DNA of 64,000 nucleotides from Sarcocystis neurona (lineage: Eukaryota > Apicomplexa > Conoidasida > Eucoccidiorida > Sarcocystidae): positions 3,635,636 through 3,699,635 of the forward strand of contig KL647293.1 in NCBI GenBank assembly GCA_000727475.1, written 5' to 3'. The notes under the pieces were generated by a model. That model had not been told where the DNA came from, ran no database searches, and saw nothing but the letters and a program-made list of their open reading frames with translations. A program made the position numbers and the translations under genes. Below are positions 62,444 to 64,000 of this stretch, piece by piece. Each line of letters starts with the position of its first letter. Position 1 is the first letter of the stretch.

Positions 62444-63396
62444 CTGCGCGAAAAACGGAGGAGAAGCAAAGCGGCACTTTGCCAGAACAACGAAAACAAG
62501 AAAAATGGATGTACAAACCATATACGCGCACACACACATACCGCCGTATCCTGACCGTTACGCACCTGGGCAGAGATCCACATACGGATACGCAGATATA
62601 CGCAGGGACTATGAAATCATATGAACACACCCACAGAAAGAGAGAAAGAGGGACACAGACAGCTAGACATATATATATATATATATGGACGGATCTACGT
62701 ATCTGCCTGCCTACGTATATATCTATGTGTGGATCTACATATCTACCTGTCTACGTATGTACCTATATATATCTATGTATGCGTGGGTCGACGTATCTAC
62801 ATGTCTACGTATCTATGTACGTATGTATGTGTAGATAGGTGGACAGATATACAGCCACACATATAGATAGACAGAGAGACAGAGAGACATACATACGTAC
62901 ATGTGCAGAGCAAGCTTTATACAGATGGATACGAGAATACGTATTTTGAGGGATATACAGGAGTATAGATCAGCTTGTGCGTATTTGTACATATATATGT
63001 GCATGTGTAGCAAGGCACACAAGTAGACATCTATCTATTGATACGAAAAGATACATATATGGGTAGATAGACAGATCGATATACAGAAAGATATACAAGT
63101 ATGTAGACATAGACGTATATGACCGTAGTCCCCTGGTGTAGCGCAGATTTCTGTCACACGAGCCCGGACGCTGCTCTCCTGCGTGCAAAGATGGTCAAAC
63201 GAGTCGCCACACACCTACGCCCATATATACATACATATACGTCTCCCGTACGTATATATTTCTCCATATACATACATACACACACATGTCTCTGTATTTC
63301 TCCATATACACACATACACACGTGTCTCTGTATTTCCCCATATATATACATACACACATGTCTCTGTATTTCTCCACATACATACATACACACATG

Positions 63397-63427
<31 letters not shown>

Positions 63428-64000
63428 CTTCTTCTTTCTCTTCGTTTCTCTTCCTCCTTCTCCTCCTCTTCCTCCTCTCTCTTTTTGTCCTCCCCTCCCC
63501 GTCCCTTCCCTCCCCGTCCCTTCCCTTTCCATCCCCTCCCCTTCCCCCTGTCCGCCCCTTCCCTCTCCTTCCGTTCCTCTCCCTTCTTCTCTTTCTGCCC
63601 ATCGCTCTCCGTCCCTTCCCTCTCTCCGTCGCTTCCCTTTCCATCCCCTCTGTCCGTCCCTTCCTCCCCTTCCCTCTGTCCGTCCCTCCCCTTCCCTCTG
63701 TCCGCCCCTTCCTCTCTCCTTCCCTCTCCTTCCGTTCCCCACCTTCCCTTCCCTTCCCTCTCCTTCCCTGCTCTCTCCGTCTCTTCCCTCTCCTTTCCTC
63801 TCCTTCCGTTCCCCACCTTCCCTTCCCTTCCCTCTCCTTCCCTGCTCTCTCCGTCTCTTCCCTCTCCTTTCCTCTCCATCCCCTTCCTCACCTCCCCTTC
63901 CCTCTGTCCGTCCCTTCCTCTCCTCCCCTTCCCTTCCTTTCCGTCCCCTTCCCTCCCCCTCCTCTCCTCCCCTTCCCTTTCTCTCTCCGTCCCTCCGTTC
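62444..64000. other. 5' region of TyrRS: intron(s), microsatellite and polypyrimidine block
   Basis: A possible short upstream exon ends at 62566. From 62650 to 63400 the sequence is (TA)n, ACATAC and TATGTC simple repeats. A good acceptor (TTTGCACGCAG) at 63166 on minus opens a short frame (ESSVRARVTEICATPGDY), but no following donor gives the phase needed to join the known exons. Confidence 0.4.
63420..64000. repeat. Polypyrimidine (plus) / polypurine (minus) block with 74-bp tandem duplication
   Basis: Almost pure C/T on plus to the window end. The segment with CCGTTCCCCACCTTCCC occurs at 63732 and again at 63806, with matching flanks, giving a 74-bp duplication. The purine strand yields Arg/Gly/Glu/Lys frames that are compositional artefacts. 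Confidence 0.9.

Noticed and set aside
61223..62539. Single 438-aa Ala-rich TyrRS-like open frame
   Set aside because: It reads through an intron; conserved TyrRS sequence continues only when AAG|GTTCGT at 62243 is joined to 61488.
63120..63166. Possible 5' TyrRS exon (ESSVRARVTEICATPGDY)
   Set aside because: Acceptor is good, but no downstream donor gives phase 0 needed to join the exon at 62443.
63154..63891. 245-codon Arg/Gly/Glu-rich frame on minus
   Set aside because: Purine-tract artefact; continuous only because polypurine lacks TAA/TAG/TGA in this phase.
1..64000. tRNA, rRNA, telomere-type (TTTAGGG)n and CRISPR
   Set aside because: Scanned by eye for T-loop motifs, telomeric heptamers and spaced direct repeats; nothing convincing. 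A covariance-model search would be decisive.

Overview
The window looks like nuclear DNA of an Eimeria-type coccidian (Apicomplexa). Exons are loaded with CAG-type triplet arrays read as Gln, Ser or Ala runs. Genes are split by 0.7-1.7 kb introns full of (TA)n, ACAT and (AC)n microsatellites. An apicomplexan AP2 transcription-factor domain is present. No bacterial features, rRNA, tRNA or CRISPR were seen. The genus call is inference.

Layout. 4.7-10.0 kb (-): a complete five-exon ubiquitin-conjugating enzyme of the PEX4/UBC21 type, rebuilt by splice phase. 10-28 kb: mostly gene-poor; 11.2-22.7 kb has few microsatellites and holds eroded CTG tracts, small degenerate tandem duplications and open frames I cannot assign, and 25.75-26.40 kb is an old degenerate minisatellite. 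28.2-37.1 kb (+): a giant ApiAP2 gene whose only visible AP2 domain ends exactly at an exon/intron junction. 38.6-41.2 kb (+): a further long Ser/Gln/Ala-rich exon, either the same gene or its neighbour. 42-44.6 kb: one Cys-rich exon (-) and one small unassigned open frame (+), separated by a 31-bp tandem repeat. 44.75-46.3 kb (-): an SDHAF3/ACN9-type LYR protein (complex II assembly) with about 395 Ala-rich residues inserted in the middle of its fold. 46-55 kb: largely repeats, with two tentative spliced genes. 55.85-62.4 kb (-): tyrosyl-tRNA synthetase, five exons found and the 5' end not resolved. 63.4-64 kb: a polypyrimidine block.

The recognised genes are unrelated in pathway: peroxisomal or organelle E2, transcription factor, succinate dehydrogenase assembly, translation. 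The unifying feature is the triplet repeat. In exons the arrays stay in frame and read as Gln/Ser/Ala. In the introns of both spliced minus-strand genes the sense strand is CTG and the arrays break frame. This makes most long open frames in the window spurious, and the gene models rest on conserved motifs plus splice-phase agreement, not on open-frame length.
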